Of a stretch of DNA of 64,000 bases, positions 1 to 7,688 are shown piece after piece; within the stretch, counting starts at the first letter, position 1, and each line of letters starts with the position of its first letter. The translations under genes were made by a program, and so were the position numbers. Source of the DNA: Alcanivorax sp. GTDB taxonomy: Bacteria > Pseudomonadota > Gammaproteobacteria > Pseudomonadales > Alcanivoracaceae. Where the stretch lies: NCBI GenBank assembly GCA_017794945.1, contig CP051239.1:1664692-1728691 (forward strand). Direction: 5' to 3'. The notes beneath the pieces are model-generated. The model was not told the DNA's origin and did not search any database. It worked only from the letters and a program-made list of their open reading frames with translations.

Positions 1-498
1 TTCGGCGTGCGCCAGGCGTTGATGAAGGAAATCCACGCCTACACCTCGGACCAGACCCTGCTCGACCATGTGCACCGGGATCCGCGCCGCGGCCGCGCCG
101 GCGCCCAGAACATCATTCCCACCACCAGCAGCGCCATCAAGGCGGTGCAGAACGTGCTGCCGGCGCTGGACGGCCGCATCACCGGCCATTCGATTCGCGT
201 GCCGACGCTGAACGTGGCGATGGTGGAGCTCACCCTGCTGCTCGACCGCACCCCGGCACCGGAAGCCCTGAACCCCTGGCTGCGGGCCCTGTCCCAGCAA
301 CAACCCGGGTTGATCGGCTACAACGACGAGCCGCTGGTGAGCGTGGATTTCAATCACCGGGCCGAATCCGCCATCGTTGACGCCACGCAGACGCGGGTGC
401 AGGGCGAAATGGTGCAAGTGGTGGCCTGGTACGACAACGAATGGGGCTACGCCAACCGCCTGCTCGACTGGGTGGCGGCACTGGCCGGTGCCCAGTGA
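1..498 (+). CDS. epd: Erythrose-4-phosphate / glyceraldehyde-3-phosphate dehydrogenase, C-terminal part
   Basis: The reading frame is open from the first base, so the gene begins upstream of the window; about 165 C-terminal residues are visible. They are the catalytic/tetramer part of the GAPDH fold: the IIPTTSSAIKAV segment, RVPTLNVAMVEL, PLVSVDFNH and the NAD-site motif YDNEWGYANRLLD. The run from PLVSVDFNH through SAIVDATQTRV resembles E. coli Epd more than GapA, and the order epd-pgk-fba is the classical one, so Epd (pyridoxal phosphate synthesis) is preferred. A true glycolytic or gluconeogenic GAPDH cannot be excluded, because the NAD-binding half and catalytic Cys are off the window. 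Confidence 0.8.
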   Translation, partial: FGVRQALMKEIHAYTSDQTLLDHVHRDPRRGRAGAQNIIPTTSSAIKAVQNVLPALDGRITGHSIRVPTLNVAMVELTLLLDRTPAPEALNPWLRALSQQQPGLIGYNDEPLVSVDFNHRAESAIVDATQTRVQGEMVQVVAWYDNEWGYANRLLDWVAALAGAQ

Positions 499-520
499 CC
501 ATTAACGAGGTAGCAAGACG

Positions 521-1684
521 ATGAACTTCAAACGCATGACCGACCTGGACCTGAAGGGTAAACGGGTGCTGATCCGCGAAGATCTCAACGTGCCGGTGAA
601 GGACGGCAAGGTCACCAGCGACGCCCGCATCCGCGCCTCGTTGCCGACCATCCGCCACGCCGTGGAAGCCGGCGCCCGCGTCATGTTGCTCTCGCACCTG
701 GGCCGGCCCACCGAGGGCGAGTACGAAGAACAGTACTCCCTCAAGCCGGTGGCCGAGCACCTCGGTCAGTTGCTGGGCCAGGAGGTGCCGCTGGCGAAGG
801 ACTGGCTCGACGGCGTCGACCTGGAAGACGGCCAGGTGGTGCTGTGCGAGAACGTGCGCTTCAACAAGGGCGAAAAGAAAGACGACGAGGCGCTGTCCAA
901 GCGCATGGCGGCGCTGTGCGACGTCTATGTGATGGACGCCTTCGGCACCGCCCACCGCGCCCAGGCTTCCACCCACGGCGTGGCCCGCTTCGCCCCGGTG
1001 GCCTGCGCCGGCCCGCTGCTGGCCAACGAGCTGGATGCCCTCGGCAAGGCGCTGCTGGAACCGGCCAAGCCGCTGGTGGCGATCGTCGGCGGCTCCAAGG
1101 TGTCCACCAAGCTGGAAGTGCTGGACGCCCTGGCCGATAAAGTGGATCAATTGATTGTCGGTGGCGGCATCGCCAACACCTTCCTGGCGGCCGCCGGGCA
1201 TCCGGTGGGCAAGTCGCTGTGTGAAAAAGACCTGATCCCGGCGGCGCAGAAGCTGGCGGAAAAAGTCCACATTCCGCTGCCGGTGGACGTGGTGGTGGCC
1301 AAGGCCTTCGCCGAGGACGCCGAAGCCACCACCAAGAAGGTGGACGACGTGGCCGAGGACGACCTGATTCTCGACGTCGGCCCGCAGACCGCCCATGTGT
1401 TCGCGGCACTGATGAAAGAGGCCCGCACCATCATCTGGAACGGCCCGGTGGGCGTGTTCGAGTTCGACCAGTTCGGCGAAGGCACCCGCGAGCTGGCCGA
1501 AGCGATCGCCGACAGCGAAGCGTTTTCCATCGCCGGCGGGGGCGATACCCTGGCGGCCGTGGACAAGTACGGCATCGCCGACGATATCAGCTATATTTCC
1601 ACCGGTGGTGGCGCCTTCCTGGAGTTCGTGGAAGGCAAGACCCTGCCGGCGGTGGCGGTGCTGGAACAGCGCGCCCGGGACTAA
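521..1684 (+). CDS. pgk: Phosphoglycerate kinase
   Basis: Interconverts 1,3-bisphosphoglycerate and 3-phosphoglycerate with ADP/ATP in the cytoplasm (glycolysis and gluconeogenesis). At 387 residues it has the usual bacterial length. Visible landmarks are the N-terminal substrate segment [11 protein letters not shown], the SHLGRPT motif near residue 65, [12 protein letters not shown] mid-protein, the hinge NGPVGVFE, and the C-terminal nucleotide-site [14 protein letters not shown] Shine-Dalgarno precedes the ATG. It starts 22 bases after epd and ends 43 bases before fba, so the three are probably one transcription unit. Confidence 0.97.
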   Translation: MNFKRMTDLDLKGKRVLIREDLNVPVKDGKVTSDARIRASLPTIRHAVEAGARVMLLSHLGRPTEGEYEEQYSLKPVAEHLGQLLGQEVPLAKDWLDGVDLEDGQVVLCENVRFNKGEKKDDEALSKRMAALCDVYVMDAFGTAHRAQASTHGVARFAPVACAGPLLANELDALGKALLEPAKPLVAIVGGSKVSTKLEVLDALADKVDQLIVGGGIANTFLAAAGHPVGKSLCEKDLIPAAQKLAEKVHIPLPVDVVVAKAFAEDAEATTKKVDDVAEDDLILDVGPQTAHVFAALMKEARTIIWNGPVGVFEFDQFGEGTRELAEAIADSEAFSIAGGGDTLAAVDKYGIADDISYISTGGGAFLEFVEGKTLPAVAVLEQRARD

Positions 1685-1727
1685 TACACCACCTACATTT
1701 CGCTCCGAAGACGAAAGGGAAGACATC

Positions 1728-2792
1728 ATGGCACTGATCAGCATGCGTCAACTGCTGGACCACGCCGCCGAACACGGCTACGGCGTGCCGGCCTTCAACG
1801 TGAACAACCTGGAACAGATGCGCGCCATCATGGAGGCCGCCGACCAGACCAATTCACCGGTGATCGTGCAGGCCAGCGCCGGCGCCCGGAAGTACGCCGG
1901 CGCGCCCTTCCTGCGTCACCTGATTCTGGCCGCCACGGAAGAGTTTCCGCACATCCCCCTGGTGATGCACCAGGACCACGGCACCAGCCCCTCGGTGTGC
2001 CAGCGCTCGATCCAGCTGGGCTTCTCCTCGGTGATGATGGACGGCTCCCTGGGCGAGGACGGCAAGACCCCCACCGAGTATGAGTACAACGTGGACGTGA
2101 CCCGTCGCACCGTGGACATGGCCCACGCCTGCGGCGTGTCCGTGGAAGGCGAACTGGGCTGCCTGGGCTCGCTGGAATCCGGCCAGGCCGGCGAAGAAGA
2201 CGGCATCGGCGCCTCCGGCACCCTGACCCACGACCAGATGCTCACCGACCCGGAAGAAGCGGCGGACTTCGTCAAGCGCACCAAGGTGGACGCCCTGGCC
2301 ATCGCCATCGGCACCAGCCACGGCGCCTACAAGTTCACCCGCCCGCCCACCGGCGACATCCTCGCCATCGAGCAGATCAAGGCGATCCACGCGCGCATCC
2401 CGGACACCCACCTGGTGATGCACGGCTCCTCCTCGGTGCCCCAGGAGTGGCTGCAGATCATCAACGAGTACGGCGGCGAGATTCCGGAGACCTACGGCGT
2501 GCCCGTGGAGGAGATCCAGGAAGGCATCAAGCACGGCGTGCGCAAGGTGAACGTGGACACCGACCTGCGGTTGGCCTCCACCGGCGCGGTGCGTCGTTTC
2601 CTGGCCCACAACAAGGCCGAGTTCGACCCGCGCAAATTCCTCAAGGAAACCGTGTCGGCCATGCGCGACATCTGCATCGCCCGCTACGAAGCCTTCGGCA
2701 CCGCCGGCAACGCGGACAAGATCAAGCCGATCAGCCTGGAAACCATGTACCAGCGCTACGAAGCCGGCGAAATGGACCCGCGCATCAAGTAA
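1728..2792 (+). CDS. fba: Class II fructose-bisphosphate aldolase
   Basis: Zinc-dependent reversible cleavage of fructose 1,6-bisphosphate to DHAP and glyceraldehyde 3-phosphate. The 354-residue length and sequence fit the Calvin-cycle/CbbA subtype common in pseudomonads. Metal and substrate motifs are visible: VMHQDHG (zinc His and catalytic Asp), [20 protein letters not shown] and VMHGSSSVP. The frame is open further upstream into pgk, but the ATG at 1728 begins [10 protein letters not shown], the typical family N-terminus, and is preceded by a GGGAAG ribosome site. Third gene of the epd-pgk-fba cluster. Confidence 0.96.
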   Translation: MALISMRQLLDHAAEHGYGVPAFNVNNLEQMRAIMEAADQTNSPVIVQASAGARKYAGAPFLRHLILAATEEFPHIPLVMHQDHGTSPSVCQRSIQLGFSSVMMDGSLGEDGKTPTEYEYNVDVTRRTVDMAHACGVSVEGELGCLGSLESGQAGEEDGIGASGTLTHDQMLTDPEEAADFVKRTKVDALAIAIGTSHGAYKFTRPPTGDILAIEQIKAIHARIPDTHLVMHGSSSVPQEWLQIINEYGGEIPETYGVPVEEIQEGIKHGVRKVNVDTDLRLASTGAVRRFLAHNKAEFDPRKFLKETVSAMRDICIARYEAFGTAGNADKIKPISLETMYQRYEAGEMDPRIK

Positions 2793-2810
2793 CCCGCCGG
2801 CACCGCGGCC

Positions 2811-3422
2811 TCACGGCTTGGCGTAGGGCAACCGCGCCAGCCGCGTGGCGCGGTGGTAGCCGTCCAGGCCGCTCACCGCCACGGTGCCCGCGGCCTCGAT
2901 GTCCAGGTAGCCGTCTTCGCCCACCCAGGCGTCCTCCGCCACCAGAATCTGCTCGATACGGCCGATCACCAGCACCGTGTCGTTGACCTTGAGCGTCTGG
3001 CTCTCTTCCAGCCGCAACCCCAGCTTAATCCGCGACTCGCCCACGAAGGGCGCGGCGAAGCCGTGCCGGTACTCCGGTGTCAGGCCCACCGCGTCGAACT
3101 CCGACACCGCCCGCGGGTAGCGCGCGCTGGTCTGATGGGCGGCGGCGTGGATGCCCTCGTGCACCTGGTTCAGCGTGTAGACGCCGGTCTCCAGCAGGTA
3201 CTCCAGGCTGTGCCGGTCCACGGAATGGGGGCGCAGAATCATGCCGGCCAGCGCCGGGTCGGCGCCCAGATGGAACACGGAACTGATCATCGCCAGGTTT
3301 TCCTGGCCGCCGGCGGACCGGGTGCCGAGCAGATTGGCGCTCTTGAACCCGGAGAGGCTGTTCACCAGAGCGGCGCGCCGGCGCCGGGGCCAGGCCGCCA
3401 GGTCGGCTTCGGTGAGTTGCAT
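2811..3422 (-). CDS. Flavin reductase-like domain protein
   Basis: A 203-residue protein of the FMN-binding flavin reductase / split-barrel family. Features typical of this group are the N-terminal SANLLGTRS..ENLAMISSVFHLGADPALAGMI segment, the following TLNQVHEGI stretch and the FVGESRIKLGLRLEESQTLKV core. Members act as NAD(P)H:flavin reductases or simply bind FMN; the substrate cannot be told here. It converges on fba with only 18 bases between the stops and no clear terminator in the gap. It is divergent from the TetR gene, so the two may share the 3423-3603 control region. Confidence 0.75.
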   Translation of the reverse strand: MQLTEADLAAWPRRRRAALVNSLSGFKSANLLGTRSAGGQENLAMISSVFHLGADPALAGMILRPHSVDRHSLEYLLETGVYTLNQVHEGIHAAAHQTSARYPRAVSEFDAVGLTPEYRHGFAAPFVGESRIKLGLRLEESQTLKVNDTVLVIGRIEQILVAEDAWVGEDGYLDIEAAGTVAVSGLDGYHRATRLARLPYAKP

Positions 3423-3517
3423 GGGGCGCTCCGTGACGGTGGATGTGGGCGCAGATTATCGTCGTCGGGCGTGAGGGGGCCGTGCAGAGGGCCTCTGTTA
3501 TGCTATGCTTACCCAAA

Positions 3518-3529
3518 GTTACATATAAC
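3518..3529. promoter_or_regulatory. Short palindrome GTTACATATAAC before the TetR gene
   Basis: An imperfect 12-base palindrome (GTTA-N4-TAAC) in an AT-rich patch between the divergent flavin reductase and TetR genes. It shares the GTTAC half-site with the inverted repeat downstream of tetR (4275-4300), so it may be an operator for autoregulation. This is inference from the shared half-site only. Confidence 0.35.
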
Positions 3530-3603
3530 AATATTTATTACTTGAATATGACGTCCCGGACGACGTCGTTTGGAAAGGTGCCGACGAGCACCGGGAGAGC
3601 ACC

Positions 3604-4218
3604 ATGACGGACAACAACCCGGCCGGGCAGCGCGGCCCGGCGGAACACGAACGGCGCGACCAGATACTGGAGCTCGCCAACGAGCTGTTCAGCGCCCACG
3701 GTTACCGCAAGACCTCGGTCACCGACATCGCCAAGGCGGTGGGGGTCTCCAGCGCCTACCTGTACCGCTTCTTCGACTCCAAACAGGCGATCGGCGAAGC
3801 GGTGTGCGCCATGACCCTGGCCAAGATCGACGTCGCCCTGAAGGAGATCGCCGAGCGGGACGACAGCGCCACCCAGCGCCTGCGGGATCTGCTCGATTGC
3901 CTTCTGGAGAAGGGTCTGGAGCTGTTCCTCAAGGAGCGGCGCATGCACGACATCGTGGTGGTGGCGATCGAAAACCAGTGGCATCACATGAGCGTGCACG
4001 ACGACATCATCTATCAGGCGATCCGCCGTATTGTCGCCGACGGCCGTGAAAGCGGCGAGTTCGAACGCAAAACGCCGCTGGACGAAGTGACCATCGCGAT
4101 CCGCAAGACGGCGGCGGTGTACGGCCATCCGGTGCTGCTGGAACTCAACGACCCGGACGAGCTGAAGCGTAACCTGGCGGCGGTGACCGGCCTGATCCTG
4201 CGCAGCCTGGCGCCCTGA
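3604..4218 (+). CDS. TetR/AcrR family transcriptional regulator
   Basis: A 204-residue repressor-type protein. Residues about 19-65 form the TetR helix-turn-helix (DQILELANELFSAHGYRKTSVTDIAKAVGVSSAYLYRFFDSK); the rest is a variable ligand/dimer domain with no recognised ligand. A GGGAGAG ribosome site precedes the ATG at 3604. It is divergent from the flavin reductase gene and followed by a strong promoter whose spacer holds an inverted repeat, so it may control both itself and the small secreted protein at 4395. No efflux pump is adjacent. Confidence 0.9.
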   Translation: MTDNNPAGQRGPAEHERRDQILELANELFSAHGYRKTSVTDIAKAVGVSSAYLYRFFDSKQAIGEAVCAMTLAKIDVALKEIAERDDSATQRLRDLLDCLLEKGLELFLKERRMHDIVVVAIENQWHHMSVHDDIIYQAIRRIVADGRESGEFERKTPLDEVTIAIRKTAAVYGHPVLLELNDPDELKRNLAAVTGLILRSLAP

Positions 4219-4274
4219 CTCGCGGCGCCGGCGATGCCGGCCGGGGCTATCGCGGCGATAGGAAAAGGTTAACA

Positions 4275-4312
4275 GGTTACAAGTTGACAATAACGTAACC
4301 AGTCAACATAAT
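4275..4312 (+). promoter_or_regulatory. Sigma-70 promoter with overlapping inverted repeat
   Basis: A near-consensus promoter: -35 TTGACA at 4284-4289, a 17-base spacer, -10 CATAAT at 4307-4312. An inverted repeat GGTTAC (4275-4280) / GTAACC (4295-4300) straddles the -35, where repressor binding would block polymerase. It drives the small secreted protein at 4395. The preceding TetR protein is the obvious candidate ligand. Confidence 0.75.
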
Positions 4313-4394
4313 GGTTCCCATCAAGCGTGGGAGGCCAAGCAGACACAGGGTCCCGCCACGCATTTGGAACGACCGAATGAGTGAGGAAAGGACC

Positions 4395-4763
4395 ATGAAA
4401 AACGCAGTCATCGCATCCGCCATCGCCGCCGCCCTGAGCCTGAGCGCCGCCCCGGCTTTCGCCCAGAACCTCAGTGAGCGCCAGAACATGGACAGCTTCG
4501 AGAACATCAACGCCGCCTACCAGCAGGCGGTGGAGCAGGGTCGCCAGGCCCGTGACAGCGGCCGCGCGCCGGTGGATTACCTGGCCGCCCGCGAAAACCT
4601 GGACCAGGCCGACTTCATCGCCGCCCAGTTCCAGGACATCCAGGACCAGCGCGCCGTGGTGAAAGCCGAAGGCAACCCCCAGGGCCGCAACCAGGACTAC
4701 CTGGAGCAGCGTAAGAACCTGGACAGCCTGGAAAACATCAACCGCGAGCTCAACCAGAGCTAA
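4395..4763 (+). CDS. Small secreted protein with DYLEQRKNLD-type repeats
   Basis: 122 residues, not a family I recognise. The ATG at 4395 (after AGGAAAGG) starts a clean signal peptide MKNAVIASAIAAALSLSAAPAFA with cleavage after AFA, so the mature part is periplasmic or secreted. The mature chain has three related units: NLSERQNMDSFENINAAYQQAV, DYLAARENLDQADFIAAQF and DYLEQRKNLDSLENINREL. The same unit occurs in the protein at 6363-6758. It follows a strong regulated promoter and is closed by a terminator, so it is a single-gene unit. Function unknown; the charged, Gln-rich helix-like sequence suggests a scaffold or stress protein, but that is speculation. Confidence 0.75.
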   Translation: MKNAVIASAIAAALSLSAAPAFAQNLSERQNMDSFENINAAYQQAVEQGRQARDSGRAPVDYLAARENLDQADFIAAQFQDIQDQRAVVKAEGNPQGRNQDYLEQRKNLDSLENINRELNQS

Positions 4764-4789
4764 GCCAAACCGAACATCTGCCTTGAGCC

Positions 4790-4819
4790 GGCCCCGGTAC
4801 CCCCACCGGGGCCTTTTTT
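4790..4819 (+). terminator. Rho-independent terminator
   Basis: A perfect 8-base stem GGCCCCGG / CCGGGGCC with an 8-base loop, followed by six T residues. It closes the small secreted protein gene ending at 4763. Confidence 0.9.
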
Positions 4820-4907
4820 ATGCGCCCCGCTCCCACAAAGACTGCTTCGTCGAGGGCTTTGCGGTTGTTATCATCAAGGCCTCATTTTCCAGCTTTGCCC
4901 AAACACC

Positions 4908-5864
4908 ATGCCGTTTCCGTTTTCCCGCGAAGAAATCACCCGCTCTTGGCGGCCGCTCAACTGGCAGGCGTTCGACCCCCTGGACGAGGTGAGCCGGCGC
5001 TACGCGGAGTACTACGGCCTGGATTTCAGCAGCCGGCTACCGGACCTGGAGCACGGCTTCGGCTACTTCGAGGCCGCCGGACACACCATCAGCGTGCACG
5101 GCTGGCGGCCGGCGGTGGCCCGCGGCACGGTGCTGATTTGCCACGGTTATTTCGACCATGTGGGGCTGTACCGGCATCTGATCGCCCACGTGCTGAGCCT
5201 GGGCTATGCGGTGCTCGCCTACGATCTGCCCGGCCACGGGCTCAGCTCCGGGCCGCGCGCCGCGATTCAGGATTTCCGCGTCTACCGCGAGGTGCTTGAG
5301 CAGTGCCTGGAACAGGCCGGCAATGACTTTCCCCGGCCCTGGCACGTCATCGCCCAGAGTACCGGCGGCGCCATCGTCATGGATTACCTGCTGCACCACG
5401 GTTTCGACGCGGACAGCAGCCCGTTTGAGCAGATCATTCTGCTGGCGCCGCTGGTGCGGCCGTTCAAATGGAGCACCGCGCGCTGGTTGCACACCCTGGT
5501 GCGCCCATTCGCGAAATCCATCAAGCGGGTGTTCACGGTGAACTCCGGCGACGCGGATTTTCTCGATTTTCTGGAGAACAAGGACCCGTTGCAGTACCAC
5601 CGGTTACCGGCCGGCTGGGTGACCGCCCTGAAAAAATGGATCCCCGGTTTCGAAGCGGCCAACCGGGTGAAAATATCCCCGGTGGTGATCCAGGGCGACC
5701 GGGACGAGACCGTGGACTGGCGTCACAACCTGGGTGTGATTCGCGACAAGTTTCAGGAGCCGGACGTGCACATGCTCAACGGCGCCCGCCATCATCTCGC
5801 CAACGAACACGCGGAATACCGCGAAAAAATACTGCGGATCATTGACCGTTATTTAGCGGAATAG
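4908..5864 (+). CDS. Alpha/beta hydrolase, lysophospholipase / monoacylglycerol lipase-like
   Basis: 318 residues of the serine aminopeptidase S33 / lysophospholipase type. The oxyanion-site HGYFDHVGLY lies near residue 79, DLPGHGLSSGPRA near 106, and the nucleophile elbow is AQSTGG with Ser151, so the first Gly of the usual GxSxG is replaced by Ala. The acid is likely the Asp in QGDRDETVDWRHN and the His that in GARHHLANE near the C-terminus. No signal peptide, so cytoplasmic. The ribosome site is weak. It may hydrolyse monoacylglycerols or lysolipids, but the substrate is not shown by context. Confidence 0.85.
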   Translation: MPFPFSREEITRSWRPLNWQAFDPLDEVSRRYAEYYGLDFSSRLPDLEHGFGYFEAAGHTISVHGWRPAVARGTVLICHGYFDHVGLYRHLIAHVLSLGYAVLAYDLPGHGLSSGPRAAIQDFRVYREVLEQCLEQAGNDFPRPWHVIAQSTGGAIVMDYLLHHGFDADSSPFEQIILLAPLVRPFKWSTARWLHTLVRPFAKSIKRVFTVNSGDADFLDFLENKDPLQYHRLPAGWVTALKKWIPGFEAANRVKISPVVIQGDRDETVDWRHNLGVIRDKFQEPDVHMLNGARHHLANEHAEYREKILRIIDRYLAE

Positions 5865-5919
5865 GCTGGGGCACGTCTTCGCGCGCCGTTAACCGGGGCG
5901 GCGCAGAATGGAGGCGACG

Positions 5920-6213
5920 ATGCTAACGGAGACGCCAATGAACGGTCTGAGACTGTGCCTGGTCACGCTGCTCGGGCTGGCCGCCCTGGGCGCCCCGGTC
6001 GCGGGACCGGCGGACGACCTGGACCAGCGCCTTCAAGAACGCCGCGACGCGGGCCGGGAAGACGCCGACCGCCGGTCCCGTGAGCTGGAAACCCGGACCC
6101 GGGAGAACCGCCGCGCGGTTCAGGAGCGGCTGGAACGCCGTGACGCCGAGGCCCGGCAACGCCACGAAGCGGTCAAGGAAAGGGCCCGCCAGCCCTGGGG
6201 ATACGACCCCTGA
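5920..6213 (+). CDS. Small charged protein with signal peptide
   Basis: 97 residues, unknown family. A hydrophobic N-terminus (MNGLRLCLVTLLGLAALGAPVAG) looks like a signal sequence; the rest is almost entirely Arg, Glu, Asp, Gln and Ala (for example DRRSRELETRTRENRRAVQE), predicting one long charged helix. ATG 5920 has GGAGG five bases upstream; ATG 5938 has its own GGAG and would place the signal peptide right at the N-terminus, so either may be the start. It belongs with the similar helical secreted protein at 7013. Confidence 0.55.
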   Translation: MLTETPMNGLRLCLVTLLGLAALGAPVAGPADDLDQRLQERRDAGREDADRRSRELETRTRENRRAVQERLERRDAEARQRHEAVKERARQPWGYDP

Positions 6214-6362
6214 ACGGCGTTCTATAATTAAAATTGTTTTAAATGCGGCCCAGAATTACTTTTCTTCACTTGAATATCCCCCCGTTTGGCCCATCTTAGG
6301 GCTACTGAATTCATATTTTTACCGGTCGCGAGACCATCTGTCGTGAGACAAGGAGAAAAGTA

Positions 6363-6758
6363 ATGAAAACCATCAAGAAGGGTACCATCAAGAAATCCGC
6401 GCTGCTGACCTGCACCTTCGCGCTGGCCGGCGTGCTGGCCGCGCCCGCCGCTCTGGCGGAGTCCACCAGCGAGCAGATCGACCGCGAGTATAAAAAGGCG
6501 ATGCAGGACGAGGCCATGGGCGATCGTAATAAGGACGCCGCGCCCAACCCGGATTACTCCGAAGAGCGCAAGAACATCGACGACCCTGATCGCGTCAACA
6601 AGCAGTACGAGAAGGCCATGCAGGAAAAGCGCGCCGCCGAAGGCAAAGCCGACGGCATGAAGAAGGACGGCGGCGACTACCTGGAGCAGCGCAAGCACAT
6701 GGACGACCCGGATAACGTCCAGCAAGAGTACAACAAGGCCACCCAGAAACAGCAGTAA
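6363..6758 (+). CDS. Small secreted protein with DYxEQRKNxDDPD repeats
   Basis: 131 residues, unrecognised family, related to the protein at 4395. An AAGGAG ribosome site precedes the ATG. The N-terminus is Lys-rich (MKTIKKGTIKKSALL) then hydrophobic with cleavage likely after ALA, giving an exported chain. The mature part holds repeats: STSEQIDREYKKAMQ, DYSEERKNIDDPDRVNKQYEKAMQ and DYLEQRKHMDDPDNVQQEYNKATQ. It is followed by a strong terminator and preceded by an AT-rich 150-base leader region, so it is a single unit. Function unknown. Confidence 0.75.
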   Translation: MKTIKKGTIKKSALLTCTFALAGVLAAPAALAESTSEQIDREYKKAMQDEAMGDRNKDAAPNPDYSEERKNIDDPDRVNKQYEKAMQEKRAAEGKADGMKKDGGDYLEQRKHMDDPDNVQQEYNKATQKQQ

Positions 6759-6809
6759 GGTCACGTCCGGGCGGCGGCGAACGCCGTCACGCCGGAGTGG
6801 CAAGCCGGA

Positions 6810-6836
6810 ACGGGCCGCGACGCGGCCCGTTTTTTG
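6810..6836 (+). terminator. Rho-independent terminator
   Basis: A perfect 9-base stem ACGGGCCGC / GCGGCCCGT with a 3-base loop, running into TTTTTG. It lies 51 bases after the repeat protein gene that ends at 6758. Confidence 0.9.
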
Positions 6837-6950
6837 TTTGAAAAACGCCCAGGCCGCCGGCCGTGGGCGGAAGCAGTCCCCACTTTTACGTTCTTCCGCT
6901 TTTTCCTTTCAAAACAAAACGCATTTCAATGTTAGGGTGCGCTCCGCCGT

Positions 6951-6963
6951 ACGGACCGTCCGT
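6951..6963. promoter_or_regulatory. Inverted repeat ACGGAC-C-GTCCGT
   Basis: Perfect 6+1+6 inverted repeat, 50 bases before the start of the helical protein at 7013 and just after an AT-rich stretch. Possible operator; no further support. Confidence 0.3.
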
Positions 6964-7012
6964 GCGGTTAGGAGTACTTACTTGACTTACGATCGTGAAA
7001 AAGGAGCGGTTT

Positions 7013-7606
7013 ATGAAAAGGATACTTTTAGCGGTATCGCCCCTGGTGCTGGTGCTTTCCATGCCCGCGTTCGCGGCGGACGCCACCCTGGGCGTTAACG
7101 CCGAGACCGGTGTCCGGGTGGATACCAGTGGTGCCGAGAAGCATCTTGAGGAACAACGGGACGGCATGAAGAGGGACGCGGAAGCCCGCGCGGAGCAGGC
7201 TCGCGAGAAAGCCGCGGCGCAGCGCGATAAAGCCGCGGCGCAGCGCGAGAAAGCGGAAGCCAAGCGTGAAAAAGCCAAGGAACGGGCCGAAGCGCAACGC
7301 GAGAAGGCCGAAGAGCGCGCCGAAGCGGAACGGGAAAAAGCCGAAGCCAAGCGCGAACAAGCGCAACAGCGCGCCGAAGCTCAGCGTGAAGAGGCCGAAG
7401 CCCGTGCCGAGGCTGCCAGGGAAGACGCCCGCGAGCGCCGGGAGGCGATGCAAGAGCAGGCCGAATCAAACCGGGACGCGGCGGCCAGCGCCAGCGTCAG
7501 CGGTGAAGTGAAGGCCAGTGAGAGGGGCATCGAAGCGTCGCAGAACGCCAATGCCAATGCCGATAATGGCGAGGGCAACAAGCCCTGGTACAAATTCTGG
7601 GAATAA
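7013..7606 (+). CDS. Secreted protein with a long charged single helix
   Basis: 197 residues, unknown family. AAGGAG six bases before the ATG at 7013 sets the start; a GTG 18 bases upstream lacks such a site. Residues 1-22 are a signal peptide (cleavage after AFA). Residues about 45-150 consist almost wholly of Ala, Glu, Lys, Arg and Gln in repeats such as REKAEAKREKAKERAEAQ, predicting an uninterrupted ER/K-type helix or coiled coil. The C-terminus changes to a low-complexity Asn/Ala segment and ends KPWYKFWE, an aromatic tail that could anchor to a membrane or partner. Function unknown. Confidence 0.7.
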   Translation: MKRILLAVSPLVLVLSMPAFAADATLGVNAETGVRVDTSGAEKHLEEQRDGMKRDAEARAEQAREKAAAQRDKAAAQREKAEAKREKAKERAEAQREKAEERAEAEREKAEAKREQAQQRAEAQREEAEARAEAAREDARERREAMQEQAESNRDAAASASVSGEVKASERGIEASQNANANADNGEGNKPWYKFWE

Positions 7607-7639
7607 GCGCGGCGTCGGCGCACACCCCGGTGCGTTGAT

Positions 7640-7662
7640 AAAAAAGGGCCCTGGCGGGCCCC
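7640..7662 (-). terminator. Terminator for the minus-strand lipoprotein gene
   Basis: On the minus strand GGGCCC-GCCA-GGGCCC forms a stem followed by six T residues. It lies 27 bases past the lipoprotein stop at 7689 and about 34 bases after the plus-strand gene ending at 7606. Confidence 0.8.
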
Positions 7663-7688
7663 ATCACTTCACTGACCATGAGGGCAGA

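Noticed and set aside
7140..7480. Possible CRISPR-like or tandem DNA repeat
   Set aside because: The regularity comes from Ala/Glu/Lys/Arg codons of a charged helix; there are no constant repeats with unique spacers.
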